The position numbers were made by a program, and so were the translations under genes. Source: JAKQIM01 sp964633225 (GTDB lineage: Bacteria; Chloroflexota; Anaerolineae; Anaerolineales; UBA4823). From it: DNA of 64,000 nt. The notes under the pieces are model-generated. The model was not told the DNA's origin. It saw only the letters and a list, made by a program, of their open reading frames with translations, and ran no database searches. Within the stretch, counting starts at the first letter, position 1; each line of letters starts with the position of its first letter. Shown piece after piece: positions 17,010-24,890 of this stretch. The DNA lies in assembly GCA_964633225.1 (NCBI GenBank), contig CAZWFQ010000013.1:1-64000 (forward strand), read 5' to 3'.

Positions 17010-18899
17010 CTGGATACACATCGCATTACCCAAAGCCTGGATAACTCAGATTCAAAGGCTTCCGAACACCTCCAACCCGGCACTACCCTCACCAATCGCT
17101 ATTTGATCCAGGGTATTGTGGGGGTTGGCGGCATGGGGGCAGTTTACCGTGCCCGTGATCTGCACTTCCCCAACGTGGTCAAGCGGGTGGCTGTCAAAGA
17201 AATGATCAACATGGCACGTGACCCGGCTGTTCAAGAGACCATCGTGCGCAACTTTGAGCGTGAAGCCAACATCCTCGCCACGCTCGATCACCCCTCCATC
17301 CCCCGCATCTACGACTACTTCTCGCACAACGAGCGTTCTTACCTGATCTTAGAATTTGTTGATGGAAAAGATCTGGAAACGCTGGTCAACGAGACCCCCG
17401 GCTTCTTGCCTGAGGTTCAAGTCGTCCATTGGGCCATTGAGTTGTGCGATGTGCTCAACTACCTGCACAATATCAAGCCCGAGCCGGTCATCTTCCGAGA
17501 TATGAAACCATCGAACGTGATGGTGAACACCAATGGTCACATCATGCTGGTCGATTTTGGCATTGCCAAAACCTTCCAAAGCGGCCAGAAAGGCACCATG
17601 ATCGGCACGGAGGGCTATTCGCCGCCAGAGCAGTACAAAGGCGAAGCCAGCCCGGTGGCAGATATTTACGCCATGGGCGCAACCCTGCACCACATGTTGA
17701 CACGCCGCGACCCGCGCCTGGAACCGCCCTTCTCCTTCAACGAACGCATGATCCGCTCGGTTAACCCCTCTGTTTCACCCGAAGTGGAAGCGGTGATCTA
17801 TACTGCGCTGCACTATACGCCTAGCGAGCGCTTCCCAACAGCCCTGGCGATGAAAGAAGCCCTGGTGGCCGCAGCACGTAAAACCGGCATTCTATCAGAT
17901 GCACCCACCACCAGCGCAGCCCCCGCCAAGGCATCGGCAGGCAGCGTCAAGGCCTTATGGAAGTTCGAATGCGAAGATGAGATTCGCGGCGCACCGCATG
18001 CCCAGGATGGAATCTTATATATTGGCGCCTACGATAATAATATGTATGCCTTGCAGGCTGCCTCGGGCGAATTTCTATGGAAGTACGCTACCCAGGGAGG
18101 CATCGTCAGCAAGCCAGCTATTCTTGAAGGCAATCTCTTCTTCGGCTCGGCAGACAAAAACCTCTACGCCATCTCAGCCCGCAGCGGGCGCCTGATGTGG
18201 TCCTACAGTGCAAGCGCCCCCATCCGTTCATCTCCCCGCATCGCAGAAGGTCACATTTTCATCGGGGCAGATGATGGCTATCTACACGTCATCAATGCCA
18301 TGAGTGGGCGCCGCGCCTGGCACGTGGATGCCGGCGATCATGTTCGTTCAACCCCCATCGTGATTGGCGACCATGTCTATTTCGGCAACGAGAACGGTGA
18401 TTTCTTCTGCGTCACCTTGCGCGGGGTCACCAAATGGCGTTATAAGGCCAAGAGAGCCATTACATCCTCCCCTGCCTATGCAGATGGGATCATTTTCTTT
18501 GGCTCTGTCGACTCGCAGTTGTATGCGCTGGATGCGAAATCTGGCCTGATCATCTGGCGTTTTCGGATGGCAAAGGCCACCATATCAACGCCATACATCT
18601 TTGAGAATTACATTTTCAGCGGCTCAGTCGATGCGAACATTTACTGCATTGATACGCATTCCTCAAAAGAAGTCTGGCACTTTACAACCGAAAACCAGGT
18701 CACTGGAAGTCCCGTCGTTCATAAAGACAGCCTCTATTGTGGCTCAGTAGATGGCACCATGTACTGCCTGGAATACCGCACAGGCCGCTTGCGCTGGAAA
18801 TTCCCGACCCAACAACCCATTACAGGCACCCCAATTATCTACAACGATACATTGTTCTTTGGTTCTACAGATCACTGCGTATACGCCATCGCCATCTAA
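17010..18899 (+). CDS. Hanks-type Ser/Thr protein kinase with C-terminal PQQ-repeat propeller
   Basis: About 629 residues. The kinase domain (about 25-285) has glycine loop GVGGMGAVY, the ATP Lys in VKRVAVKE, a catalytic loop FRDMKPSN (Phe for the usual His), LVDFGIAK and the activation segment ending GYSPPEQY. Residues about 310-629 are seven or so PQQ-type beta-propeller blades with repeated patterns such as WKF, G.YDNNMYAL and SGRL.WSY. There is no membrane segment, so it is cytosolic. No ATG, GTG or TTG lies in frame before TTG 17103, which would cut off the first beta-strand. CTG at 17010 has GGAGG 7 nt upstream and gives the expected N-terminus, so a rare CTG start, or a one-base error, is likely. 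The propeller probably mediates protein contacts. Confidence 0.85.
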   Translation: MDTHRITQSLDNSDSKASEHLQPGTTLTNRYLIQGIVGVGGMGAVYRARDLHFPNVVKRVAVKEMINMARDPAVQETIVRNFEREANILATLDHPSIPRIYDYFSHNERSYLILEFVDGKDLETLVNETPGFLPEVQVVHWAIELCDVLNYLHNIKPEPVIFRDMKPSNVMVNTNGHIMLVDFGIAKTFQSGQKGTMIGTEGYSPPEQYKGEASPVADIYAMGATLHHMLTRRDPRLEPPFSFNERMIRSVNPSVSPEVEAVIYTALHYTPSERFPTALAMKEALVAAARKTGILSDAPTTSAAPAKASAGSVKALWKFECEDEIRGAPHAQDGILYIGAYDNNMYALQAASGEFLWKYATQGGIVSKPAILEGNLFFGSADKNLYAISARSGRLMWSYSASAPIRSSPRIAEGHIFIGADDGYLHVINAMSGRRAWHVDAGDHVRSTPIVIGDHVYFGNENGDFFCVTLRGVTKWRYKAKRAITSSPAYADGIIFFGSVDSQLYALDAKSGLIIWRFRMAKATISTPYIFENYIFSGSVDANIYCIDTHSSKEVWHFTTENQVTGSPVVHKDSLYCGSVDGTMYCLEYRTGRLRWKFPTQQPITGTPIIYNDTLFFGSTDHCVYAIAI

Positions 18900-18928
18900 C
18901 AACCTGGCGATGCCGGAGGAAAACTTTT

Positions 18929-19882
18929 GTGAGCTCATTACTGGAAAAACTATTTGGCAAGAAAACACAACCGCCAGCACCCGCCCCACAGCCGGTTGTG
19001 CAATCGGCTGTGACCACTGCCCCTCTCAACATGAATACGGAAGAATTGGATGCAGATCATATTGGGCCAGACGCCCCCACCCCACCCCCAATTGAAAAGC
19101 GTCTGGATCTGCCGCAATTCATCGTGGGCTGCGGCCAATCGGTTGGCAAACAACGCGACCATAACGAGGATGCACTCTACACCCTTACCACCAACCTGAT
19201 CCGGGATACCACCCAATTGCCATTTGGGCTTTATGTGATAGCCGACGGCATGGGCGGGCACCAACACGGCGAAATCGCTAGCGGCATTGCTGTGCGGGCC
19301 ATGGCTACGCATGTGGTCAAAAAGCTGTATATGCCCTTATTTGGCCTCTCTGGCGAACAGAGCGAAGAATCGCTCCAAGAGATCATGCAATCCGGTGTGC
19401 TTGAAGCGCATCGCGCTATCATCAAAGATGCCATGGGCGGCGGTACCACCCTCACTGCCGTGCTGTTGATGGGCAACCAGATGACCGTCACCCATGTTGG
19501 CGACAGCCGCGCCTATGCCATCTATCCAGATGGGCGCATGGAGATCCTGACCCATGATCATTCGCTGGTCAAGCGCCTGCAAGAGCTTGGTCAGATCACT
19601 GCAGAAGAAGCTGCCATCCACCCCCAGCGCAATGTCTTATACCGCGCTCTTGGGCAAGGAGAGCCTTTTGAGCCCGATGTCAGCACCTTCCCTGTGCCCC
19701 GCTCAGGCCACCTGTTGATCTGTTCAGATGGCTTGTGGGGAGTGGTTCCAGAACGCGAGCTCTTCAACATCATCACCACCGCCCCCAACCCGCAGACAGC
19801 CTGCCAGACCATGATGGATGCGGCCAACGATGCTGGCGGCCCTGACAACATCTCTGCCATCCTGGTAAAGCTGCCCGATTAG
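18929..19882 (+). CDS. PP2C-family Ser/Thr phosphatase
   Basis: A 317-residue PPM phosphatase that should reverse the kinase encoded just upstream. Motifs in order: GKQRDHNEDA (metal Asp), VIADGMGGHQHGE, GGGTTLTAVLL, THVGDSRAYAI, LTHDHSL, LLICSDGLWGVV and GGPDNISAI. Residues 1-75 are an extra Pro/Ala-rich segment not in minimal bacterial PP2C. I chose GTG at 18929 with GGAGGA 8 nt upstream; the longer open frame to 18737 runs through the kinase gene. It lies 29 bp after the kinase and 6 bp before the J-domain gene. Confidence 0.93.
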   Translation: MSSLLEKLFGKKTQPPAPAPQPVVQSAVTTAPLNMNTEELDADHIGPDAPTPPPIEKRLDLPQFIVGCGQSVGKQRDHNEDALYTLTTNLIRDTTQLPFGLYVIADGMGGHQHGEIASGIAVRAMATHVVKKLYMPLFGLSGEQSEESLQEIMQSGVLEAHRAIIKDAMGGGTTLTAVLLMGNQMTVTHVGDSRAYAIYPDGRMEILTHDHSLVKRLQELGQITAEEAAIHPQRNVLYRALGQGEPFEPDVSTFPVPRSGHLLICSDGLWGVVPERELFNIITTAPNPQTACQTMMDAANDAGGPDNISAILVKLPD

Positions 19883-19888
19883 TATTTT

Positions 19889-20076
19889 ATGACTGAAGAA
19901 ACCCTTTACGATGTCCTGGGATTACCTCGAGATGCCACGTTGGAGGAGATTCGGCATTCCTACCGCGATATGGCGCGCCGCCTGCACCCAGATCACAACG
20001 TAAATGCTGGTGAAACAGAGTTGTTCATTGGTGTTCAAGAGGCTTTTGAAGTTCTATCTGATCCTGAACGCAAAAA
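19889..20076 (+). CDS. DnaJ J-domain protein, 3' end lost in assembly gap
   Basis: The 62 residues seen are a complete-looking J-domain: TLYDVLGLPRDATLEEI, the invariant HPD in RRLHPDHN, and EAFEVLSDPERK. J-domains stimulate Hsp70 ATPases. The frame runs into 100 Ns and would continue in the same frame into the VWA protein if the gap were exactly 100 bases, but that number is a usual placeholder. It may therefore be a J-VWA fusion or the start of a separate gene. It begins 6 bp after the phosphatase. Confidence 0.8.
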
Positions 20077-20176
20077 NNNNNNNNNNNNNNNNNNNNNNNN
20101 NNNNNNNNNNNNNNNNNNNNNNNNNNNNNNNNNNNNNNNNNNNNNNNNNNNNNNNNNNNNNNNNNNNNNNNNNNNN
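20077..20176. other. Assembly gap of 100 Ns
   Basis: Exactly 100 Ns, the conventional filler for a gap of unknown length. Sequence missing here includes the VWA MIDAS DxSxS region. Confidence 0.98.
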
Positions 20177-21229
20177 CGCCAGCTTCAAACTGAAGATATT
20201 CTCTCAATCGTAAAATTTGCCGACCGGGCCGAGGTGATCGTGCCTGCCGGCAGCCGCTCTGATCGGCGCTCTATCGAAACGCGCATCCAGGTTTTGCAAG
20301 CGGGCGGCGGCACAGAGATCTTGCAAGGGCTGGCACTTGGTTTTGAAGAAATTCGGCGCTATTGCAGCTCCAACCGCATCAGCCACATTATCCTCATCAC
20401 TGATGGCCGCACATACGGTGACGAAGAAGCCTGCCTCAAGTTGGCCGAGCAGGCTGCCAGTTATGGCATCAGCATCAGCGCGCTGGGCATTGGCAGCCAA
20501 TGGAACGATAAGTTCCTTGACGACATGGTCTCGCGCACTGGGGGCAACTGCAAATATGTCTCCCGTTCTGAAGATATCCGCCGTTTTATTCTCGAAAAGA
20601 TCAACGGTTTTGAACACAGCTTTGCCGAGAACGCCACGTACATCTTTAGCACGCCAGAAAACGTTTTCTTGAATTACGCTTTCCGTTTGCACCCAGATAC
20701 ATCGCCTCTGGGTACTGCATCACCCCTGGTGCTGGGATCTGTGCCGCGCAACGCCAGCCATAACCTGCTGTTTGAGTTCCTGGTCAATGAACTGCCGCCC
20801 AAGGCTGAACTGCTGACCTTATGCAAAGGACGGCTGACCTACGAAGTCCCGTCCAGCACAAAAAAGCGCAAGTTTGTTCACCGGCTGGATGTTGCCACCA
20901 TGATCACAAATGATTTCGACCTTGAGCCGCCGCCGCCGAACCTCATGCAGGCCATGTCACGCCTGACGCTCTACCGCATGCAAGAGCATGCCCGTGAAGA
21001 CATTGGCCAGGGCAACTTGCGCGACGCCACCCGGCGCCTGCAGAACCTGGCTACCCACTTACTGGCCCAAGGGCAAAGAGATCTGGCCCGTTCTGTTTTG
21101 GGTGAGGTGGCCCACATCCAACAAAACCAAACTTTCAGCGAAGAAGGCGATAAGCGCATTAAGTACGGTACCCGTGCACTACTGCTGCCTCCTGGCACAA
21201 AGGAAAAACAGCATGATCGAATGTCCTAA
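20177..21229 (+). CDS. VWA-domain protein, 5' end lost in assembly gap
   Basis: 350 residues of a von Willebrand factor A protein. Visible are LSIVKFADRAEVIVPAG, GGGTEILQGLALG (second MIDAS Thr), HIILITDGRTYGDE (the ITDG strand) and SISALGIGSQWND. A beta-rich region follows (about 185-280 of the visible part) and a helical tail with Leu/Arg-rich repeats and a CheA-like look at EDIGQGNLRDATRRLQNLA. The usual DxSxS metal site is in the gap. VWA proteins act as metal-dependent adhesion or assembly modules. The end overlaps the FHA gene by 17 bp. Confidence 0.85.
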   Translation, partial: RQLQTEDILSIVKFADRAEVIVPAGSRSDRRSIETRIQVLQAGGGTEILQGLALGFEEIRRYCSSNRISHIILITDGRTYGDEEACLKLAEQAASYGISISALGIGSQWNDKFLDDMVSRTGGNCKYVSRSEDIRRFILEKINGFEHSFAENATYIFSTPENVFLNYAFRLHPDTSPLGTASPLVLGSVPRNASHNLLFEFLVNELPPKAELLTLCKGRLTYEVPSSTKKRKFVHRLDVATMITNDFDLEPPPPNLMQAMSRLTLYRMQEHAREDIGQGNLRDATRRLQNLATHLLAQGQRDLARSVLGEVAHIQQNQTFSEEGDKRIKYGTRALLLPPGTKEKQHDRMS

Positions 21230-21728
21230 TTGTCATCACAAAGAAATGCCCGGGGCGCTCTTTTGCCATGAGTGCGGCACACAATTGGTAGACGCCACCC
21301 GCCTGGCTACCCAGGCCATTAACGGAGGCTCCACAGACAAGCTCGCCACGTCATTCCAGAGCCTCCCCCAGGTTCCTATTCCTCCCCAGGCCCCAGCCGA
21401 TGTGGCCGTTTCCTTATTCATTATGGAGACTGGTGAAATCTTGCCGCTGGAGGGCCGCACAGAATTCACCATCGGGCGCTCTGCTGAAGGCCAGCCGATC
21501 TTGCCAGATATTGACCTGGCCCCATACCATGCGTACGAACAGGGCGTATCGCGCTTGCATGCCTCAATATCGCTTGGTAAGCAGCAAGCCCTGGCTACCG
21601 ATCTGGGATCTGCCAACGGCACCCGCTTGAATGGGCAAAAACTTCCGCCCCACAAACCCTACCAGATCAAGCACGGCGATGTAATTACCCTGGGTAAACT
21701 TAAAATTCAACTTTTGATTCGACGTTAG
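21213..21728 (+). CDS. Zinc-ribbon and FHA domain protein
   Basis: A 171-residue protein. Residues 1-25 form a zinc ribbon with CPNC and CHEC. After a flexible linker, residues about 75-170 are a forkhead-associated domain that binds phosphothreonine: FTIGRSAEG, GVSRLHASIS, DLGSANGTRLNG and HGDVITLG show the conserved Arg, Ser, His and Asn. It is likely a reader of the Thr phosphates written by the cluster's kinase. The start ATG at 21213 overlaps the end of the VWA gene and has AAGGAAAA upstream. Confidence 0.92.
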   Translation: MIECPNCHHKEMPGALFCHECGTQLVDATRLATQAINGGSTDKLATSFQSLPQVPIPPQAPADVAVSLFIMETGEILPLEGRTEFTIGRSAEGQPILPDIDLAPYHAYEQGVSRLHASISLGKQQALATDLGSANGTRLNGQKLPPHKPYQIKHGDVITLGKLKIQLLIRR

Positions 21729-21745
21729 TATCTTATGAGGTTACC

Positions 21746-21988
21746 ATGCCCTATTCAGTGATCTTACACCTGGCTGGAGAAGAACCGGTGGTTGGAGAGG
21801 TAGACGAGTTACCGAAGCCCATCGATCAATTGATTGCCATCAACAACCCTCGCCGCATCGACGGCAAAGACCTGCACTACCTGGCTGAAGATGTGACCAC
21901 TGTATTCTGGCCGATATCTCGCTTGAATTTCATCGAAGTGATGCCATCGAAAGAAGAAGAACAGATCATCGGCTTTGTCCGCGATTAA
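21746..21988 (+). CDS. Small conserved protein of unknown function
   Basis: 80 residues, acidic, with no membrane segment: a mostly beta pattern VILHLAGEEPVVGEVDEL, then DLHYLAEDVTTVFWPISRLNFIEV in parts. It resembles small beta-barrel-like DUF proteins (possibly DUF6812) found near signalling genes, but I cannot name it with confidence. It sits 17 bp after the FHA gene and 3 bp before a response regulator, so it belongs to the same transcript. Confidence 0.7.
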   Translation: MPYSVILHLAGEEPVVGEVDELPKPIDQLIAINNPRRIDGKDLHYLAEDVTTVFWPISRLNFIEVMPSKEEEQIIGFVRD

Positions 21989-21991
21989 GCT

Positions 21992-22750
21992 ATGCTGCCC
22001 GACAACCGCTTCAAGAATTATCGCATTCTCGTTGTTGATGACGAACAACGCATGGCTCGCTTCATCCGGCTGAACCTGGAGCAAGACGGTTTTCGCGTCA
22101 CCGAGGCCTACAATGGCACCCAGGCGCTCGATAAGCTGCGCACTGCCCTGCCAGACCTACTGCTGCTAGATGTGATGCTGCCGGATTTCGATGGCTTCGA
22201 GGTGCTCAGAACCATCCGCAAGATAAGTACGGTGCCAGTTATCATGGTCACCGCCAAGAGCGAAGAAGATGAGCGCATCCGCGGCCTTGAATTGGGCGCC
22301 GACGACTACGTCACCAAGCCATTCAGCCCGCGCGAGCTGGTCAGCCGCGTCCGAGCGGTGCTGCGGCGGGCAGAGATCAGCAGCGAAAGCGCGCATGGTA
22401 TCATTGAAGTGGACGAACGGCTGAAGATTGATTTTGACAGGCACGAAATCTGGGTGGATGGTAAGCTGGTCAGCCTGCGCCCCACCGAGTACCGTTTGCT
22501 CTACTACCTGGTGCAAAACGCCGGCTGGGTTGTATCACACGACCAGGTCTTGACCAACGTCTGGGGGTACGAGTATCAAGATCAGCCGCACTATGTGCGG
22601 CTCTACATCAATTATCTGCGTCAGAAACTCGAGTTGGATCCTGCTAATCCAAAGTATATTCTTACTGAGCGCGGTATCGGCTACCGCTTTGTAGATTTCA
22701 AGCGCGAGAAGGCCAGCGAAAGCCCCCCGGCTGACTCTCCACCCGACTGA
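21992..22750 (+). CDS. OmpR/PhoB-family response regulator
   Basis: 252 residues. The receiver (about 10-125) has the acidic pair in VVDDEQR, the phospho-acceptor Asp in LLLLDVMLP, Thr in VTAK and Lys in YVTKPFSP. The C-terminal winged helix (about 145-240) has SLRPTEYRLLYYLVQNAG, VWGYEYQD, VRLYINYLRQKLE and RGIGYRF. No histidine kinase is adjacent; the partner may be elsewhere or the regulator may be linked to the Hanks kinase. It is 3 bp downstream of the small protein. Confidence 0.93.
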   Translation: MLPDNRFKNYRILVVDDEQRMARFIRLNLEQDGFRVTEAYNGTQALDKLRTALPDLLLLDVMLPDFDGFEVLRTIRKISTVPVIMVTAKSEEDERIRGLELGADDYVTKPFSPRELVSRVRAVLRRAEISSESAHGIIEVDERLKIDFDRHEIWVDGKLVSLRPTEYRLLYYLVQNAGWVVSHDQVLTNVWGYEYQDQPHYVRLYINYLRQKLELDPANPKYILTERGIGYRFVDFKREKASESPPADSPPD

Positions 22751-22786
22751 CCGGGATTACCGTATCGTATCTAAAAAGGTTAACGC

Positions 22787-23443
22787 ATGACAAACAAACA
22801 ACGTATTCTTTTGGTGGATGATCATGAAGTGGTTCGGTTGGGCCTGAAAGCCCTCCTTGAACGGCATCCCAATTTTGAAGTGATTGCTGAGGCCAGCACC
22901 GCCCGCGAGGCTGTTGAGCGTGTTGCTGCTTATACTCCTGAAGTGGTGGTGATGGATATTCGCCTGCCGGGTGGGTCAGGGATTGAGGCCTGCCAGGAGA
23001 TTGCCGAAAAATACCCCGATACCAAGGTGATCATGCTCACCTCATATGCTGAAGATGAGATGCTCTTCTCAGCCATCCGCGCGGGCGCCGCTGGATATGT
23101 GCTCAAGCAAATCGGCGGCGAAGACCTGGTGCATGCCATTGAAACCGTTGGGCGAGGCGAAGCCCTGCTTGACCCAGCCGTTACCCAGCGCATCTTCCAA
23201 GAAGTTCGCAAGGCAGCCCGCGAAGAAGAAGCCTCGGCTTTCTCAGCCCTTACCCATCAAGAGCGTCACGTTTTACAGCTTGTCTCTGAGGGCAAAACCA
23301 ACCGCGAGATTGCCAAAGCGCTCTTCTTGGGCGAGGGGACAGTGCGCAACTATGTCAGCAGCATCCTATCCAAGCTGGGTGTCAGCAACCGCGCCGAAGC
23401 AGCCGCCTATGCGGTGGAGCACAATCTCAAGGATTATTTATAA
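22787..23443 (+). CDS. NarL/FixJ-family response regulator (LuxR HTH)
   Basis: 218 residues. Receiver domain with VDDHEVVRLGLKALL, phospho-acceptor in VVVMDIRLPGGSG, Thr/Ser in MLTSYAE and Lys in VLKQIGG. The LuxR helix-turn-helix near 150-210 reads LTHQERHVLQLVSEGKTN, EIAKALFLGEGTVRNYVSSIL in parts. It ends the signalling cluster, and its last 6 bp overlap the convergent minus-strand gene, leaving no room for a separate terminator. Confidence 0.93.
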   Translation: MTNKQRILLVDDHEVVRLGLKALLERHPNFEVIAEASTAREAVERVAAYTPEVVVMDIRLPGGSGIEACQEIAEKYPDTKVIMLTSYAEDEMLFSAIRAGAAGYVLKQIGGEDLVHAIETVGRGEALLDPAVTQRIFQEVRKAAREEEASAFSALTHQERHVLQLVSEGKTNREIAKALFLGEGTVRNYVSSILSKLGVSNRAEAAAYAVEHNLKDYL

Positions 23444-23953
23444 ATCTTTCTGGTGGATTGCTTCGTAAGCCAAAGCCCACAACCAATCGCGCAGATACAT
23501 CTCAATATCCGTTAGCAGCCCGAGGTTTGTCCCCAGGTTGCTTAACAATTCACGACTGTTGTGCAGCACCTGCAAACAAGCGCCCTGGGTTTCCTGTTCC
23601 AAGATACCCTGCTGGCGCATGCTCAAAAGCAAATCAAAAGGCGTCAGAGCTGGCAAGAGATCGCCATCCCTTAACTGCATCTCAAGGCCGTAACTTTTTA
23701 ATACCCCCCGCATCTCAGAAATCACCTGGTGCAAATCGTCTTGCACCTGTGCTTTACGCTGCCCTGTTTCAGCCAGCACCTCTCGCAGCGCATCCAGGCT
23801 CTGCGGGCCAGCTAAAACCAACCCCTCCACAATCTCCTGGATCGGTTCCAGGGTGCCATCTTCCAGGCAGCGGATCAAGACATCTCCAGCTTGCAGGCGC
23901 ATATACGCCCGCTCAACGTATGAAAAGACTGTCTCCAGCGGCTTATCTACCAT
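23438..23953 (-). CDS. Uncharacterised helical protein
   Basis: 171 residues, predicted mostly alpha-helical and acidic, with no membrane segment or motif I recognise. The open frame extends upstream to 24031, but the first 26 residues there are the antisense of the DUF971 gene. I chose the ATG at 23951-23953, which has GGAG 8 nt upstream and overlaps the end of the DUF971 gene by 11 bp, showing translational coupling. The two products may work together, perhaps in Fe-S or metal handling, but that is a guess from position. Confidence 0.7.
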   Translation of the reverse strand: MVDKPLETVFSYVERAYMRLQAGDVLIRCLEDGTLEPIQEIVEGLVLAGPQSLDALREVLAETGQRKAQVQDDLHQVISEMRGVLKSYGLEMQLRDGDLLPALTPFDLLLSMRQQGILEQETQGACLQVLHNSRELLSNLGTNLGLLTDIEMYLRDWLWALAYEAIHQKDL

Positions 23954-24311
23954 AAGCCGCGCTCCGGCACGTTGGGCAAGGGCACAAGGCACGCAGGTAA
24001 TGCCACTGATAGATGCCAAAATGATGACCATCTTCCCATTCGATGGTTAGGCCATATCCCCCCACCGCCTCCAGGCTGCGCAGGTGCGTGGCTGGCTTAT
24101 CTTCATCTGGCATAAAGAACACGCCAGGATCGGGCTCTGCGCTCATCTGATCATGCCCCCCCCGGCATTCAGCGCAGGGGCAGGCATGGCGCAGCAAAGA
24201 AAAGGAATAGGTGCTGGTATGTCCATCATCCCAGCTTACTATCATCTCAGCAGTTTTGCGGTTGGCAGTGATACCAGTGGGCTTAAGCTCGCTCAATGCA
24301 GCCTCCTGCAT
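23943..24311 (-). CDS. DUF971 (gamma-butyrobetaine hydroxylase N-terminal-like) protein
   Basis: 122 residues. The domain is recognised by VSWDDGHTSTYSFSLLRHAC, CPCAECRG, then LTIEWEDGHHFGIYQWHYLR and CPCPTCR. Four cysteines in two CPC.xC clusters look metal-binding. DUF971 proteins are found alone or with Mrp/ApbC-type Fe-S carriers; none is visible here. The function is therefore suggestive of Fe-S assembly but not shown. Confidence 0.85.
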   Translation of the reverse strand: MQEAALSELKPTGITANRKTAEMIVSWDDGHTSTYSFSLLRHACPCAECRGGHDQMSAEPDPGVFFMPDEDKPATHLRSLEAVGGYGLTIEWEDGHHFGIYQWHYLRALCPCPTCRSAAYGR

Positions 24312-24352
24312 TAACTATATACCGAAAAAGATAAATGCGCAAACAAAAGCCA

Positions 24353-24847
24353 CTAAGGATTCTGGATCACTGCCAGGTAATTGGCTACCCCCCAGCCCTG
24401 CACCGTGCTGTCAGAAGGCGTCTGGAGATACCACCAGGTATAGCCATCTGCATCTTGCGGCCCATCAATGACCTGGAAAACTTCGGCCTCAATGGCCACC
24501 AGGAGTACGGTTCCGCCCAGGCCGGGCGACGAACGCAGGCGCAGACCATCGCCGCCTGTGCCCGTGATCTGGACGTATGCGCCAACCGCCAACTGACCCA
24601 CCGGGGGCAGCGGCTCGGGGGTTGAAGTGGGGGGTGTAGACGGCTCTGGCTGAGAGGCCGGGGGCGTGGCCGTGGGAGCGGGGATAATATGCATCACCGC
24701 CGTGGCTGGCCCAGATGCTGAGCGCTGCGGGGTGAAAAAATTCAGCAAGATCAACAAGGTGGCCAAAAGCCCGGCTGCAAAGAATAAGGCCCCCACCAGG
24801 GTCTTCCAGGTAAAGTATTTATCCAGTATCTCTAGCAGTCTGTTCAT
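24353..24847 (-). CDS. Membrane-anchored bacterial SH3-domain protein
   Basis: 164 residues: one N-terminal membrane anchor (about 15-37), a Pro/Thr/Ser-rich linker (about 50-85) and a C-terminal SH3b domain (about 90-160) with VGAYVQITGTGGDGLRLRSSPG in parts and WWYLQTPSD...GWGVANYL. SH3b domains bind cell-wall peptides or act as scaffolds outside the membrane. The start ATG at 24845-24847 is preferred because the signal-anchor begins right after it. Confidence 0.82.
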   Translation of the reverse strand: MNRLLEILDKYFTWKTLVGALFFAAGLLATLLILLNFFTPQRSASGPATAVMHIIPAPTATPPASQPEPSTPPTSTPEPLPPVGQLAVGAYVQITGTGGDGLRLRSSPGLGGTVLLVAIEAEVFQVIDGPQDADGYTWWYLQTPSDSTVQGWGVANYLAVIQNP

Positions 24848-24890
24848 GGTCCTTGTTCCATTAGCCAGCGCAAGCCTGCAGCCGGATTCA

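Noticed and set aside
16841..17044. 67-codon open frame upstream of the kinase
   Set aside because: It starts with TTG without a ribosome site, has no family-like features and lies in the kinase leader; likely chance.
23954..24031. Longer N-terminus for the minus-strand helical protein
   Set aside because: The extra 26 residues are antisense to DUF971 codons, and a good ribosome site fits the ATG at 23951-23953.
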